From Ignavibacterium sp037440165 (GTDB lineage: Bacteria; Bacteroidota; Ignavibacteria; Ignavibacteriales; Ignavibacteriaceae), in the NCBI RefSeq assembly GCF_037440165.1, contig NZ_JBBIUQ010000014.1:20177-84176 (forward strand): a DNA stretch of 64,000 nt, written 5' to 3'. The notes below the pieces were generated by a model, which did no database searches, was not told the DNA's origin, and saw nothing but the letters and a program-made list of their open reading frames with translations. Of this stretch, positions 44,346 to 53,321 are shown one piece after another. Positions within the stretch are counted from its first letter, which is position 1, and the number at the start of each line of letters is the position of its first letter. Position numbers and translations under genes: made by a program.

Positions 44346-46950
44346 TTTTCTCCATTTTTCTTTTAAGTTCATTTAATTTGTTCAGTGCTTCAATCGGTGT
44401 AAGGTTATCGAGTTCAAGATTTTTAATTTCTGTTCTCAGTTCATCATCTTTAAACTCAAACAAACTTATTTGATTATCAGTTTCACTTTTGATCTTTTTA
44501 AGCCGCTCTTTCTTTACTTCATATGGTGTTAGTTCTTTGCTTTCAAGATTGTTCAGAATTTCTTTTGCGCGGTTTGTGACAAACATTGGTAAACCTGCCA
44601 TCATAGCAACCTGAATTCCATAACTGTGATCTGCTTTGCCGGGATTAACCCGATGAAGAAATATAACTTTATCTTCATATTCACGAACTTCAACTTTGTA
44701 ATTTTTTATTTGCGGGAAAAGATCTGCCATCTCATTAAGTTCGTGATAATGTGTTGCGAAAAGAGTTTTTGCTGCAACTGCAGGATTTTCATGAAGATAT
44801 TCGGTAATCGCCCATGCAATTGAAATTCCGTCAAAAGTGCTTGTGCCGCGACCAATTTCATCAAGAAGTATCAGACTTTTTGAAGTTGCATTGTTCAGAA
44901 TATTTGCAGCTTCCTGCATCTCAACAAGAAAAGTACTTTCTCCTGTTGTAATATTATCACTTGCTCCAACTCTTGTAAATATCCTATCAACAATTCCAAT
45001 TGTTGCTTTTGACGCTGGGACAAAAGAACCAATTTGTGCGAGCAGAACAATCAATCCTACCTGCCGAAGATAAACTGATTTGCCTGCCATATTCGGACCT
45101 GTAAGCAAAATAATTTGCTGCACGGTGTTGTTAAGTTCGCAATCATTCGGAGTAAACTTTTCTCCAGGCGATAAAATCCTTTCAACAACAGGATGTCTGC
45201 CCTGAATAATTTCTATTTCATCTTCATCATTTACATCTGGTTTAATATAGTTGTATTCCTCGGCACATTCTGCAAATGATAAAAAGACATCAAGCATTGC
45301 AATTACTCTTGCATTACTTTGAATCGCTTCAGCTTCAAGCGCAACAAGATTTCTTATTTCATTAAACAACTGATATTCAAGTTCACCGATTTTTTCTTCT
45401 GCATTAAGAATTTTCTCTTCGAAGGTTTTCAGTTCGGGTGTAATATATCTTTCTGAGTTTACTAAAGTTTGTTTACGGATGTAATCATCAGGCACTTTCG
45501 ATTTGTGTGCATTACTAATATCAATGTAGTAACCAAAAACATTATTGAATCCAACTTTTAATGATGGAATTCCTGTTCGCTCTCTTTCCTTCTGCTGAAG
45601 ATTTGAAATCCATTCTTTTCCGTGAAATGCAATCGCTCTGAGTTCATCGAGTTCTTCACTGAATCCGCTTCTGATAATTCCTCCTTCAGTAAGACTTGCA
45701 GGAGGTGAATCAATTATTGCTTCGGAAATTTTATCAGTAAGTTCTGTAAAGTTTTTAAGAGATTCATTAATCTTTTTTAATGTAGCATCAGAAAGCTGAT
45801 ATAGTAATTTTTTTATCTCAGGAATTTTTCTGACCGAAGTTTTTACTGCAACTATTTCTCTTGGATTTGCTCTGCCTGTGCAAACTTTTGAAATAAGTCT
45901 TTCTAAATCACCAACCTCTTTAAGATGATTAATTAATTCTTTTCTATAATTTTTTTCTTTTAACAGATTTTCAACAGCATTTAATCTTTGCCTGATTGAA
46001 TTTACATCTCTCAATGGAGCAGAAATCCACTTCTTCAGCAATCTTCCGCCCATTGCGGTTTGGGTTTTATCGAGAATGGAAATCAGAGAACCTTCACGTG
46101 TTCCTTCCTGCATCGAAGTAATGATTTCAAGATTACGTTTTGTTGAGTAATCAAGAATCATATAATCTGAAGGATTATAAACAGAAATTTTATTAAGATG
46201 AGAAAGATTTACTCTCTGTGTTTCCTGCAGATAATGAAGAACAATTCCTGCAGCAACATTTCCATATTGCAGCCGTTCAATTCCGAATCCTTTCAGTGTA
46301 ACAGTTTTGAAATGATTGAGAAGAAGCTCATTTGTATAATCAAAGTTGAATATCCAATCATCAATCTTAGTTAATCTGATCTCAGGATTAATTTTGGACA
46401 AAAGTTTAACCAAAAAATCTTTATCTCTTTTTTGATGCAATATTTCTGAAGGATTAATTAATTGTATCTGTTCTGAAAGCTGCTCAGTCCTGGTTTCATA
46501 AACATAAAATTCGCCTGTTGATATGTCAGAAAATGAAAGTCCAACAATATCATCTTTAATATAAACGGCAAGAACATAATTATTCTTTTTGTGATCAAGA
46601 AGTTTATCGGAAAGAGTAACGCCTGGAGTTACAACTTCAATAACTTCACGTTTAACAATTCCTTTGGCAAATTTCGGATTTTCCATCTGTTCGCAAACTG
46701 CAACACGATAGCCGGCACGAACAAGTTTTGGCAGATATGCATCTATTGCGTGATGAGGAAATCCTGCCAGCGGAACATCTTCTGCAGCACCGTTTGATCT
46801 TTTTGTTAAAGTTATTCCCAAAACCTTCGAAGCTATTTTTGCATCCTCTTCAAAAGTCTCAAAAAAGTCACCAACCCTGAAAAGCAAAATCGTATCAGGA
46901 TGCTGCTGTTTAATCTTAAAATACTGTGTCATTAAAGGTGTTTGCTGCAT
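44338..46950 (-). CDS. mutS: DNA mismatch repair protein MutS
   Basis: Mismatch-recognition ATPase of 870 residues, normal MutS1 length. The N-terminal mismatch-binding domain has the Phe-x-Glu wedge in RVGDFFETFEEDA; the ATPase domain has Walker A TGPNMAGKSVYL, Walker B LDEIGRGTSTFDG and the ATHYHELNEM segment. The C-terminal IEALNKLNELKRKM helix fits the beta-clamp/tetramer region. It is first gene of a likely mutS-DUF1684-aroF transcript. Confidence 0.97.
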   Translation of the reverse strand: MQQTPLMTQYFKIKQQHPDTILLFRVGDFFETFEEDAKIASKVLGITLTKRSNGAAEDVPLAGFPHHAIDAYLPKLVRAGYRVAVCEQMENPKFAKGIVKREVIEVVTPGVTLSDKLLDHKKNNYVLAVYIKDDIVGLSFSDISTGEFYVYETRTEQLSEQIQLINPSEILHQKRDKDFLVKLLSKINPEIRLTKIDDWIFNFDYTNELLLNHFKTVTLKGFGIERLQYGNVAAGIVLHYLQETQRVNLSHLNKISVYNPSDYMILDYSTKRNLEIITSMQEGTREGSLISILDKTQTAMGGRLLKKWISAPLRDVNSIRQRLNAVENLLKEKNYRKELINHLKEVGDLERLISKVCTGRANPREIVAVKTSVRKIPEIKKLLYQLSDATLKKINESLKNFTELTDKISEAIIDSPPASLTEGGIIRSGFSEELDELRAIAFHGKEWISNLQQKERERTGIPSLKVGFNNVFGYYIDISNAHKSKVPDDYIRKQTLVNSERYITPELKTFEEKILNAEEKIGELEYQLFNEIRNLVALEAEAIQSNARVIAMLDVFLSFAECAEEYNYIKPDVNDEDEIEIIQGRHPVVERILSPGEKFTPNDCELNNTVQQIILLTGPNMAGKSVYLRQVGLIVLLAQIGSFVPASKATIGIVDRIFTRVGASDNITTGESTFLVEMQEAANILNNATSKSLILLDEIGRGTSTFDGISIAWAITEYLHENPAVAAKTLFATHYHELNEMADLFPQIKNYKVEVREYEDKVIFLHRVNPGKADHSYGIQVAMMAGLPMFVTNRAKEILNNLESKELTPYEVKKERLKKIKSETDNQISLFEFKDDELRTEIKNLELDNLTPIEALNKLNELKRKMEKND

Positions 46951-47063
46951 AATCTTAATTCATTTAGCGTGTAAAAATACCTTTAAGAGTAACTAAATTC
47001 AATTTAATTGGAGCTGATGTTTTGTGGCAGATGTTGTGTAAGAAAAAGCTGTAATTTATAAAG

Positions 47064-47464
47064 TTAAAAATTTTCTGCCCTGACTTTAAATCTTACAAAA
47101 TGTTTCCACATATTTTCAAAATCTCGCTCTTCATAAATATCACCACTATATGAAACAGAATTTTTATGTGAGATAATTTTCTCTAAATGAGTGAGAGCTT
47201 TTTTATTATCCTGTGAATCATCTAAAATTTCTTTTAATAACATGAGAATCTGAAAATGATCTTCCCCCTGACATTTTACTCCTCCAAATTTAATAGTGAG
47301 AGCATCAGCAAACGCAATTGCAGAATGAACTATTAAGACCCCTGCCGCATTCCAGTATTCAAATTCTTTAGCAACGATTGTTCCTTCATAAAAATTTAGT
47401 GCAACTTTATAATAATCGATGGCTTTCGCTCTATCAATATTTTTCTATTGGTTTTACGAACCAT
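47064..47464 (-). pseudogene. HEPN-domain protein gene with one-base frameshift
   Basis: From about 47440 down to the stop at 47064-47066 the minus strand encodes an uninterrupted stretch (RAKAIDYYKVALNFYEG, YWNAAGVLIVHSAIAFADAL, GEDHFQILMLLKEILDD, MWKHFVRFKVRAENF) that reads as a helical HEPN-type domain. The only start in reach is the ATG at 47464, which overlaps the nucleotidyltransferase gene by 11 bp and encodes MVRKTNRK; it enters the domain frame only if the A5 run (47440-47444) had one more base. A clear Rx4-6H RNase motif is not seen. Partner of the adjacent nucleotidyltransferase. Confidence 0.65.
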
Positions 47465-47762
47465 TTATTAAATCCTTAATGGTTTTGCCAAAAAGAATTT
47501 TGCCCTCTTTAATGATGTTCTTTACAGGTGAAAGATTATTTCTTGCCTTTGAATAAAATTCACTCTTAGTTATTAATAATGGAGCTAATGAAACACCGTA
47601 ATTAAGATGAAGAATTTCTCGCAGCTTTGGTATAACACTTTCATTTTTTTTGCGACTTGATTGACCTTGATACACTATACATAGATCAAAGTCACTTTGC
47701 ACTTCTTCTTCACCTCTGGCAACGCTTCCAAATAGAATTAAGGTCACTGCAAACTCACCCAA
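47454..47762 (-). CDS. MNT-type nucleotidyltransferase domain (C-terminal half of a split wHTH-NTase gene)
   Basis: The 102-residue reading frame starts in the middle of a protein and contains the minimal nucleotidyltransferase motif TLILFGSVARGEEEVQSDFDL, with the GS and the D-x-D metal-binding pair. Upstream in this frame the text RLGEFAV and KEIKN continues, so the natural N-terminus is the winged-helix segment at 47744-48073, which is out of frame by one base. Without that fusion the domain would start at an internal codon. MNT proteins often act as antitoxins to HEPN partners, one of which overlaps its 3' end. Confidence 0.75.
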   Translation of the reverse strand: MGEFAVTLILFGSVARGEEEVQSDFDLCIVYQGQSSRKKNESVIPKLREILHLNYGVSLAPLLITKSEFYSKARNNLSPVKNIIKEGKILFGKTIKDLINGS

Positions 47763-48073
47763 CCTATTTTTAATCTCTTTAAATATTTCCTGGGGATATT
47801 TTTTTCGTTTGAGATTGCTGGAATAATAATTTTTTTTATAAAATAATTTTCTCTGTTGAGTGAAAAAAAATGTTCTCTTCCGCCGCGTTTTCTAATTATC
47901 AAATTATGATTTTCAAGTGATGATAAAGATTGAAGTGCAGAAGGTGCGCTCATACCTGATAATTTAGCAATTTCTCTTGCGGATAACGGAGTTTTAACAT
48001 TGCTCAAAACTCGCAGTATTGCAATGTTTGACCAAATAGCAAATACATAATCTAAAGGTTTTTTAAGTATCAT
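47744..48073 (-). CDS. Winged helix-turn-helix segment (N-terminal half of a split wHTH-NTase gene)
   Basis: Helical DNA-binding domain: ILRVLSNVKTPLSAREIAKLS, MSAPSALQSLSSLENHNLI and a wing RKRGGREHFFSLN. The ATG at 48073 is preferred over the in-frame start at 48139 because the extra residues are unlike protein sequence of the family. The frame ends soon after an A7 run (47799-47805); one extra A would make it continue as KKYPQEIFKEIKNRLGEFAV into the nucleotidyltransferase domain. Likely an autoregulated antitoxin-type protein, now frameshifted unless ribosomes slip. Confidence 0.7.
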   Translation of the reverse strand: MILKKPLDYVFAIWSNIAILRVLSNVKTPLSAREIAKLSGMSAPSALQSLSSLENHNLIIRKRGGREHFFSLNRENYFIKKIIIPAISNEKNIPRKYLKRLKIGWVSLQ

Positions 48074-48211
48074 AGTTTTTTGTAAGAATTTCTTAACACA
48101 TGTAAACTTTTCATTACATAAATAAAGAAAGCAGGACATAAAAAAAGGATATCTTTTCTAATAAATTTTTCCGCTTCGAATTAAACAAATAATTTATTGT
48201 AAGCTTACTTA

Positions 48212-48241
48212 TTGATTAAGATTCTTTTTTCCATATATTTG
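48212..48241 (+). promoter_or_regulatory. Bacteroidota-type promoter of the amidoligase operon
   Basis: TTG at 48212-48214, 19-bp spacer, and TATATTTG at 48234-48241 fit the -33 TTG / -7 TAnnTTTG consensus of this phylum exactly. Transcription would start near 48247, giving a 5' leader of about 45 bases before the esterase ATG at 48294. Confidence 0.65.
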
Positions 48242-48293
48242 CTCACAAAAGAGTTCAGATTCATTTTTCACTCATTTCTGTTTATTCGATTTA

Positions 48294-49016
48294 ATGAAAG
48301 AAAATTATCATAAGTGGCATTCTCTGAAACTTGACAGAGAATTTGAAATGCTTACATTCGGTAGCTCAGGTTTGCCTGTAATTATATTCCCTACCTCAGG
48401 TGGAAGATATTATGAAGCAAAAGACAGAGGTTTGATTAAAGCTGTTAGTGGTTTGATTAACTCAGGTGCTTTAATGATTTTTTGTCCGGATAGTATAAAC
48501 AGCGAAAGCTGGTATAATTATTCAGTTCATCCGGCAGAAAGAGTTAAAAGGCACATTCAATATGAAAATGCTATACTCGATGAAGTAATTGAATTTGCAG
48601 AACACGAAACAGGATTTAAAAAAGTTGCTGTATCTGGCTGCAGCTTTGGCGGCTATCACGCAGCAAACATTGCTTTCAAGCATCCTGATAAAATTGGTTA
48701 TCTGTTTACATTAAGCGGTGCTTACGATATTAAAAGATTTATCTTCGGACATTATGATGACGATTGTTATTTTAATAATCCACCTGACTATATACCGAAT
48801 CTTAATGATGACTGGTATCTTAGCCGAATAAAGCAAATGCACATTGTGCTTGGAACCGGTGAACATGATTTTTGCCTCGAAGAAAATTACAGATTGTCTG
48901 AAATTCTTAGTTCAAAAAAAATTAAGCATCAGCTTGATGTGAGAAAAAATAACGGGCACGATTGGCAATGGTGGCTGATTATGTTCAGAGAGTATCTTTT
49001 AAAAATTATTGATTAA
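48294..49016 (+). CDS. Alpha/beta-hydrolase esterase (PF00756-like)
   Basis: Cytosolic protein of 240 residues without signal peptide. The esterase-D-type fold is visible: VIIFPTSGGRYYEAKDRG near the start, the nucleophile elbow SGCSFGG with Ser117, a candidate Asp in GTGEHDFCLEE, and catalytic His222 in NNGHDWQWW. It is the first gene of the amidoligase operon, 64 bp before the ATP-grasp gene, and directly follows a consensus promoter. A hydrolytic trimming, acyl-transfer or immunity-like step in the pathway is conceivable; the substrate is unknown. Confidence 0.82.
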   Translation: MKENYHKWHSLKLDREFEMLTFGSSGLPVIIFPTSGGRYYEAKDRGLIKAVSGLINSGALMIFCPDSINSESWYNYSVHPAERVKRHIQYENAILDEVIEFAEHETGFKKVAVSGCSFGGYHAANIAFKHPDKIGYLFTLSGAYDIKRFIFGHYDDDCYFNNPPDYIPNLNDDWYLSRIKQMHIVLGTGEHDFCLEENYRLSEILSSKKIKHQLDVRKNNGHDWQWWLIMFREYLLKIID

Positions 49017-49080
49017 TTGTTCGACTCATTTCAAAGCCTAAAAGGTGACTATTAAAATTTAAATTCTCAGAGGAGCAGAA

Positions 49081-50040
49081 ATGAAAAAAATAGGAATATT
49101 GTACGGACAGGAAACAACCTTTCCACCGGCGTTTGTTGAAAGAGTAAATTCAAAAAAAGAGTCTGGAATAATTGCTGAATCATTAAAAGTAAACAAGGTC
49201 ATTCAGGGTGAATCAATTGGTTATGATGTAATTATTGATCGCATTTCACAAGATGTTCCTTTCTACCGGGCAATGCTTAAAAATGAAGCTCTGTGTGGAA
49301 CAGCAGTAATCAATAATCCTTTCTGGTGGACTGCAGATGATAAATTCTTTAACAACGCGCTCGCTACAAAAATAGGAGTTGCAATTCCCAAAACAGTAAT
49401 ACTTCCTTCAAATCAGCATCCACCTGACACGAATGAAAGATCTTTCCGCAATCTTGAATATCCTTTGGACTGGAAAGGTATTTTCGATTATGTCGGATTT
49501 CCAGCATACTTCAAACCTTTTGCAGGTGGCGGCTGGAAAAATGTTTATAAGCTTAATAACGAAGAAGAGTTTTTCAAAGCTTATAATGAAACCGGTCAAT
49601 TAGTAATGATGCTTCAGGAAGAAATAATTTTTACAGAATATTTCCGATGCTACTGCCTTGACAGAAAAGATGCTCACATTATGCATTATGACCCGAAACA
49701 GCCGCATCATCTCAGATATGTGAGAAATCCGAAACCGGTTGAACAGAAACTTCTTCAAAAAGTTCACGATGGTGTAATTGCTCTGAATAAAGCGTTAGGT
49801 TATGATTTCAACACAGTTGAATTTGCCGTTCGCGATGGAATTCCTTATGCAATTGATTTCTGTAATCCTGCACCTGATGCAGATGTTAATTCTGTTGGAC
49901 AAGAAAATTTCGAATGGATTGTTGAAGCTGCTGCAAATATGGCAATAAGAAGAGCAAAGGAACATAAACCAGGTCAAAACAATCTTACCTGGGGAGAATT
50001 TATTACAGCTTTTGCTAATAATAAACCAATTAAAATTTGA
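49081..50040 (+). CDS. ATP-grasp ligase
   Basis: Protein of 319 residues with the ATP-grasp fold: a preATP-grasp Rossmann-like N-terminus (IGILYGQETTFPPAFVERV), the nucleotide-binding loop AYFKPFAGGGWKNVYKL, the hinge MMLQEEIIFTEYFRCYC, and the metal-binding end NTVEFAVRDGIPYAIDFCNPAPD, where Glu and Asn coordinate Mg-ATP. Strong ribosome-binding site AGAGGAG. The family makes amide or peptide bonds through acyl-phosphates. It is followed 11 bp later by a second, unrelated carboxylate-amine ligase, so a metabolite with more than one amide bond is likely. The substrate cannot be deduced. Confidence 0.85.
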   Translation: MKKIGILYGQETTFPPAFVERVNSKKESGIIAESLKVNKVIQGESIGYDVIIDRISQDVPFYRAMLKNEALCGTAVINNPFWWTADDKFFNNALATKIGVAIPKTVILPSNQHPPDTNERSFRNLEYPLDWKGIFDYVGFPAYFKPFAGGGWKNVYKLNNEEEFFKAYNETGQLVMMLQEEIIFTEYFRCYCLDRKDAHIMHYDPKQPHHLRYVRNPKPVEQKLLQKVHDGVIALNKALGYDFNTVEFAVRDGIPYAIDFCNPAPDADVNSVGQENFEWIVEAAANMAIRRAKEHKPGQNNLTWGEFITAFANNKPIKI

Positions 50041-50051
50041 TGAGTTGATTT

Positions 50052-51167
50052 ATGTTTAATCCTGAAATATTCACACTCGGTGTCGAAGAGGAATTTCAGA
50101 TTGTAGATCCGCAATCGCGTGAATTAAAATCTCACATTCAGCAAATTCTTGATGAAGGAAAAATTATTCTTGCTGAAAGAGTGAAACCCGAAATGCATCA
50201 GTCTGTTGTTGAACTTGGAACTGATATCTGCAAAAATATTGACGATGCACGAAGTCAGGTTACAAAACTTAGGACTGATTTAGCAAAGCTTGCGATAAAA
50301 CAAAACCTGAGAATAGCTGCAGCAGGCACTCATCCCTTTTCACACTGGAAAGATCAAAAAATTACTTCTCATCCGAGATATAAAAATATTATTGATGATT
50401 TTCAACAAGTTGCCAGAGCAAATCTTATTTTTGGCTTGCATGTTCATGTTGGAGTTGATAACCGCGAAACTGCAATTCACATAATGAATGCAGCTAGATA
50501 TTTTCTTCCGCATATTTTTGCCCTTTCCGCTAATTCACCTTTCTGGTTGGGAAGAAATACCGGCTTCAAATCATACAGAAGTAAAGTGTTTGACAGATTT
50601 CCACGGACCGGCATTCCTGATTTCTTTATGAGTCTTGCTGAATACGATAATTATGTTAATCTTTTGATCAAGACAAACTGTATTGATGACGCAAAAAAAA
50701 TCTGGTGGGATATTCGCGTTCATCCTTATTTTCATACTCTCGAGTACCGCATTTGTGATATTCCAATGCGAGTTGATGAAACAATTTGTCTGACCGCAGT
50801 AATTCAGGCAATTACTGCAAAACTTTACAAACTTATAAAACAAAATCTCGGATTCAGATTGTATCGCAGAGCCTTGATTGCTGAGAACAAATGGCGAGCG
50901 GCAAGATATGGAATTCACGGAAAACTGATTGACTTTGGCAAACAGCAGGAAGTTGAATTCAAAAAACTTGCTGATGAATTACTTGAATTTATTGATGATG
51001 TTGTTGATGATTTAAAGTGTCGTGAAGAAGCGCATTATCTTAAAAAGATAATTGAAATGGGAACCGGAGCAGACAGACAGCTTGATGTATTCCAGCAATC
51101 ATCTGATACAAAAAATGTTGTTGATTATATAATTGAAGAAACTCATGTTGGATTAGATTTGAAATAA
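50052..51167 (+). CDS. Carboxylate-amine ligase, glutamate-cysteine ligase 2 (YbdK) family
   Basis: Protein of 371 residues with the GCS2 signature: LGVEEEFQIVD at the start (metal-binding glutamates), the FGLHVHVGVDNRETA strand, SANSPFWLGRNTGFKSYRS, and RVHPYFHTLEYRICD-like text (here IRVHPYFHTLEYRICDIPM). Family members show weak glutamate-cysteine ligase activity, but in multi-ligase operons they more probably act on other amines. It is encoded 11 bp after the ATP-grasp gene and 3 bp before the amidotransferase gene. Confidence 0.9.
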   Translation: MFNPEIFTLGVEEEFQIVDPQSRELKSHIQQILDEGKIILAERVKPEMHQSVVELGTDICKNIDDARSQVTKLRTDLAKLAIKQNLRIAAAGTHPFSHWKDQKITSHPRYKNIIDDFQQVARANLIFGLHVHVGVDNRETAIHIMNAARYFLPHIFALSANSPFWLGRNTGFKSYRSKVFDRFPRTGIPDFFMSLAEYDNYVNLLIKTNCIDDAKKIWWDIRVHPYFHTLEYRICDIPMRVDETICLTAVIQAITAKLYKLIKQNLGFRLYRRALIAENKWRAARYGIHGKLIDFGKQQEVEFKKLADELLEFIDDVVDDLKCREEAHYLKKIIEMGTGADRQLDVFQQSSDTKNVVDYIIEETHVGLDLK

Positions 51168-51170
51168 TTT

Positions 51171-52031
51171 ATGATTCAAAAAATTAAAATTGCTACAATT
51201 GATCTTTATAACAACGAACCAAATGAAGGAATGCGCTGCATTCGTGATATAGTTCGGGAAACATCTGAATTTTATTTGAATAAAGTTTCTTCGGCTTCAG
51301 ATCATAAAGTTCAAATTCAATACGATGTATTTGATACAAGATACAAGGGTGATATTCCAAATTTGGAATATGATATTTTTATTTCATCAGGTGGACCAGG
51401 CAGTCCATTTGAAGGTGAAGGAACTAAATGGGAAAAAGATTATTTCAATTTGGTTGATAAAATTTGGTCATTTAATCAGACTAATGATGAAAAGAAGAAA
51501 TACATTTTCTTTATCTGTCATTCATTTCAGATGATGGCAAGATTTTTCCAAATTGGTGAGGTTGATCAGCGATTTCTAAAATCATTCGGAGTTAAACAAT
51601 TTACCAAAACTGATGAAGGCAGTAATGATTTAATTCTTTCGGAACTAACCAATCCGCTTTATGCAGCTGATATCAGACAATGGCAGGTTGTAAATCCTGA
51701 TTACAGTCATCTGAATGAACTTGGTGCAAAAATTCTTTCGTGGGAAGTTCCTGAAGAAGAAAATAAAGATAATCCGGCGCTTGGTGCAGTAAGAATTTCT
51801 AATGAGATTGTCGGCACTCAATTTCATCCAGAAGCAGATCCTGAAAGTATGCTTTATCATTTTCGTCAGCAGGAAAGAAAAGATTATATAGTTAATCGTT
51901 ACGGAGAACAAACATATCACGAAATGATTGCTTGGCTTGAAGATCCGTTGAAAATAAAGCTTACAAGAAAAACTGTTCTTCCTTCATTCCTTCACAATGC
52001 AATAAATGAATTAACAGAAATTAAAGTTTAA
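51171..52031 (+). CDS. Class I glutamine amidotransferase-like protein
   Basis: Protein of 286 residues with a GATase1 domain: DIFISSGGPGSPFEGEG (oxyanion strand), nucleophile Cys116 in FFICHSFQMMAR and the His219/Glu221 pair in GTQFHPEADPES. The triad is complete, so it may release ammonia from glutamine for a neighbouring ligase or hydrolyse a gamma-glutamyl bond. A helical C-terminal extension of about 60 residues follows. Gaps to neighbours are 3 and 1 bp. Confidence 0.88.
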   Translation: MIQKIKIATIDLYNNEPNEGMRCIRDIVRETSEFYLNKVSSASDHKVQIQYDVFDTRYKGDIPNLEYDIFISSGGPGSPFEGEGTKWEKDYFNLVDKIWSFNQTNDEKKKYIFFICHSFQMMARFFQIGEVDQRFLKSFGVKQFTKTDEGSNDLILSELTNPLYAADIRQWQVVNPDYSHLNELGAKILSWEVPEEENKDNPALGAVRISNEIVGTQFHPEADPESMLYHFRQQERKDYIVNRYGEQTYHEMIAWLEDPLKIKLTRKTVLPSFLHNAINELTEIKV

Positions 52032-52032
52032 T

Positions 52033-53214
52033 ATGATTCCAAAATTAAGAGAACAATTTAACGAACAGTTTTCTGAATTGAGATACAATGCTTTTCTTGA
52101 GGAGCTAAATTCAATTCTGAAATACCCGACTGATTTCAGAGTTTGCGAAACACCTTTATTTCTTTCTGAAGAATTTAACAATGAACTTATCAATGCTTGT
52201 GATGAAATTACTGCGCAGCTAATTACAAAAGATTTTTCTGAAAAATCTGTAAATGCCATACCAAAACATTTAATTGTTCCGAATGATACTTCACGTCCAG
52301 TTTTTCTTTCCCTTGATTTTGCAATAACACAAAGCGGAGATAAATTTTTTCCCAAACTTATTGAGCTTCAGGGATTTCCCACACTTTACGGCTATCAGTA
52401 TTTTCTGAACAGAACTGTAAGAAAATACTTTGACATTCCCGATGATTTTACCTGCTACTACAGCGGACTTGATGACGATGAATATGTTGATCTTCTCGAA
52501 AAAATTATTCTTGCTGATGAAGATCCCGAAAATGTAATTCTGCTCGAGATTGAACCTCATAAACAAAAAACCAGAATTGATTTTGCTGCAATGGAAAAGT
52601 TAATTGGCATTCCTGAAGTGTGTATTACCGACCTGATTAAGAAAGACAAAAAACTTTTTTACAAAAAAGATGGCAGAGAAATTCCTGTTAAAAGAATTTA
52701 TAATCGTGTAATATTTGATGAACTCGAAAGAAAGCAGATTGAATCATCTTTCAGTTTTTTTGATGAAGTTGATGTGTATTGGGTTGGTCATCCGAATTGG
52801 TTTTTCCGGATAAGCAAATTTTCACTTCCTCAGTTAAAAGGCAAATATGTTCCCCAATGTTTTTATCTGCACGAACTTGAAAAATATTCTGATGATTTAT
52901 CTCAGTTTGTTCTCAAACCACTTTTTTCTTTCGCAGGACTTGGTGTCGATGTAGATGTTACCAAAGAAAAATTAGCTTCAATCACAGATAAGCAGAACTA
53001 CATTCTTCAGCAGAAAGTTGAGTATGCTCCTGTGATTAAAACCCCTGATGATTATTCAAAAGTAGAAATCAGAATGATGTATTTGTGGAAAGAAAATTCA
53101 CCAAAACCAGAGCTTGTTATGAATCTTATCAGAACAAGCAAAGGAAAGATGATGGGGGTCGATTTCAACAAAAATAAAACCTGGGTAGGTTCAAGTCTGG
53201 CTTATCATCCGTAA
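52033..53214 (+). CDS. Divergent ATP-grasp-like protein
   Basis: Not assigned to a named family. The 393-residue protein ends in a region laid out like an ATP-grasp catalytic half: FVLKPLFSFAGLGVDVDV (about 295-312), YILQQKVEYAPVI, KVEIRMMYLW and a terminal NLIRTSKGKMMGVDFNKN, where an Asn/Asp pair could bind metal. The N-terminal half has an acidic ELQGFPTLYGYQYFLN segment. It starts 1 bp after the amidotransferase stop and is the last gene of the operon. If correct, the operon contains three separate amide-forming enzymes. An alternative is a structural relative without activity. Confidence 0.65.
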   Translation: MIPKLREQFNEQFSELRYNAFLEELNSILKYPTDFRVCETPLFLSEEFNNELINACDEITAQLITKDFSEKSVNAIPKHLIVPNDTSRPVFLSLDFAITQSGDKFFPKLIELQGFPTLYGYQYFLNRTVRKYFDIPDDFTCYYSGLDDDEYVDLLEKIILADEDPENVILLEIEPHKQKTRIDFAAMEKLIGIPEVCITDLIKKDKKLFYKKDGREIPVKRIYNRVIFDELERKQIESSFSFFDEVDVYWVGHPNWFFRISKFSLPQLKGKYVPQCFYLHELEKYSDDLSQFVLKPLFSFAGLGVDVDVTKEKLASITDKQNYILQQKVEYAPVIKTPDDYSKVEIRMMYLWKENSPKPELVMNLIRTSKGKMMGVDFNKNKTWVGSSLAYHP

Positions 53215-53269
53215 TAATACTTTATTACAATTATAAATTAACAATCTTGTGTAAGTGTTAAATTTTAAT

Positions 53270-53297
53270 TCATCCTGAATTTATTTCAGAATCTGAC
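53270..53297. repeat. Short dispersed palindromic sequence after the amidoligase operon
   Basis: TCATCCTGAATTTATTTCAG followed by AATCTGAC, with a CTGAA/TTCAG stem. It has the same layout as CCTGAACTTGTTTCGGG in the element at 17985-18115. It sits in the convergent gap behind the operon. Confidence 0.4.
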
Positions 53298-53321
53298 TTT
53301 CACCCCCAATAAATAGAATTT

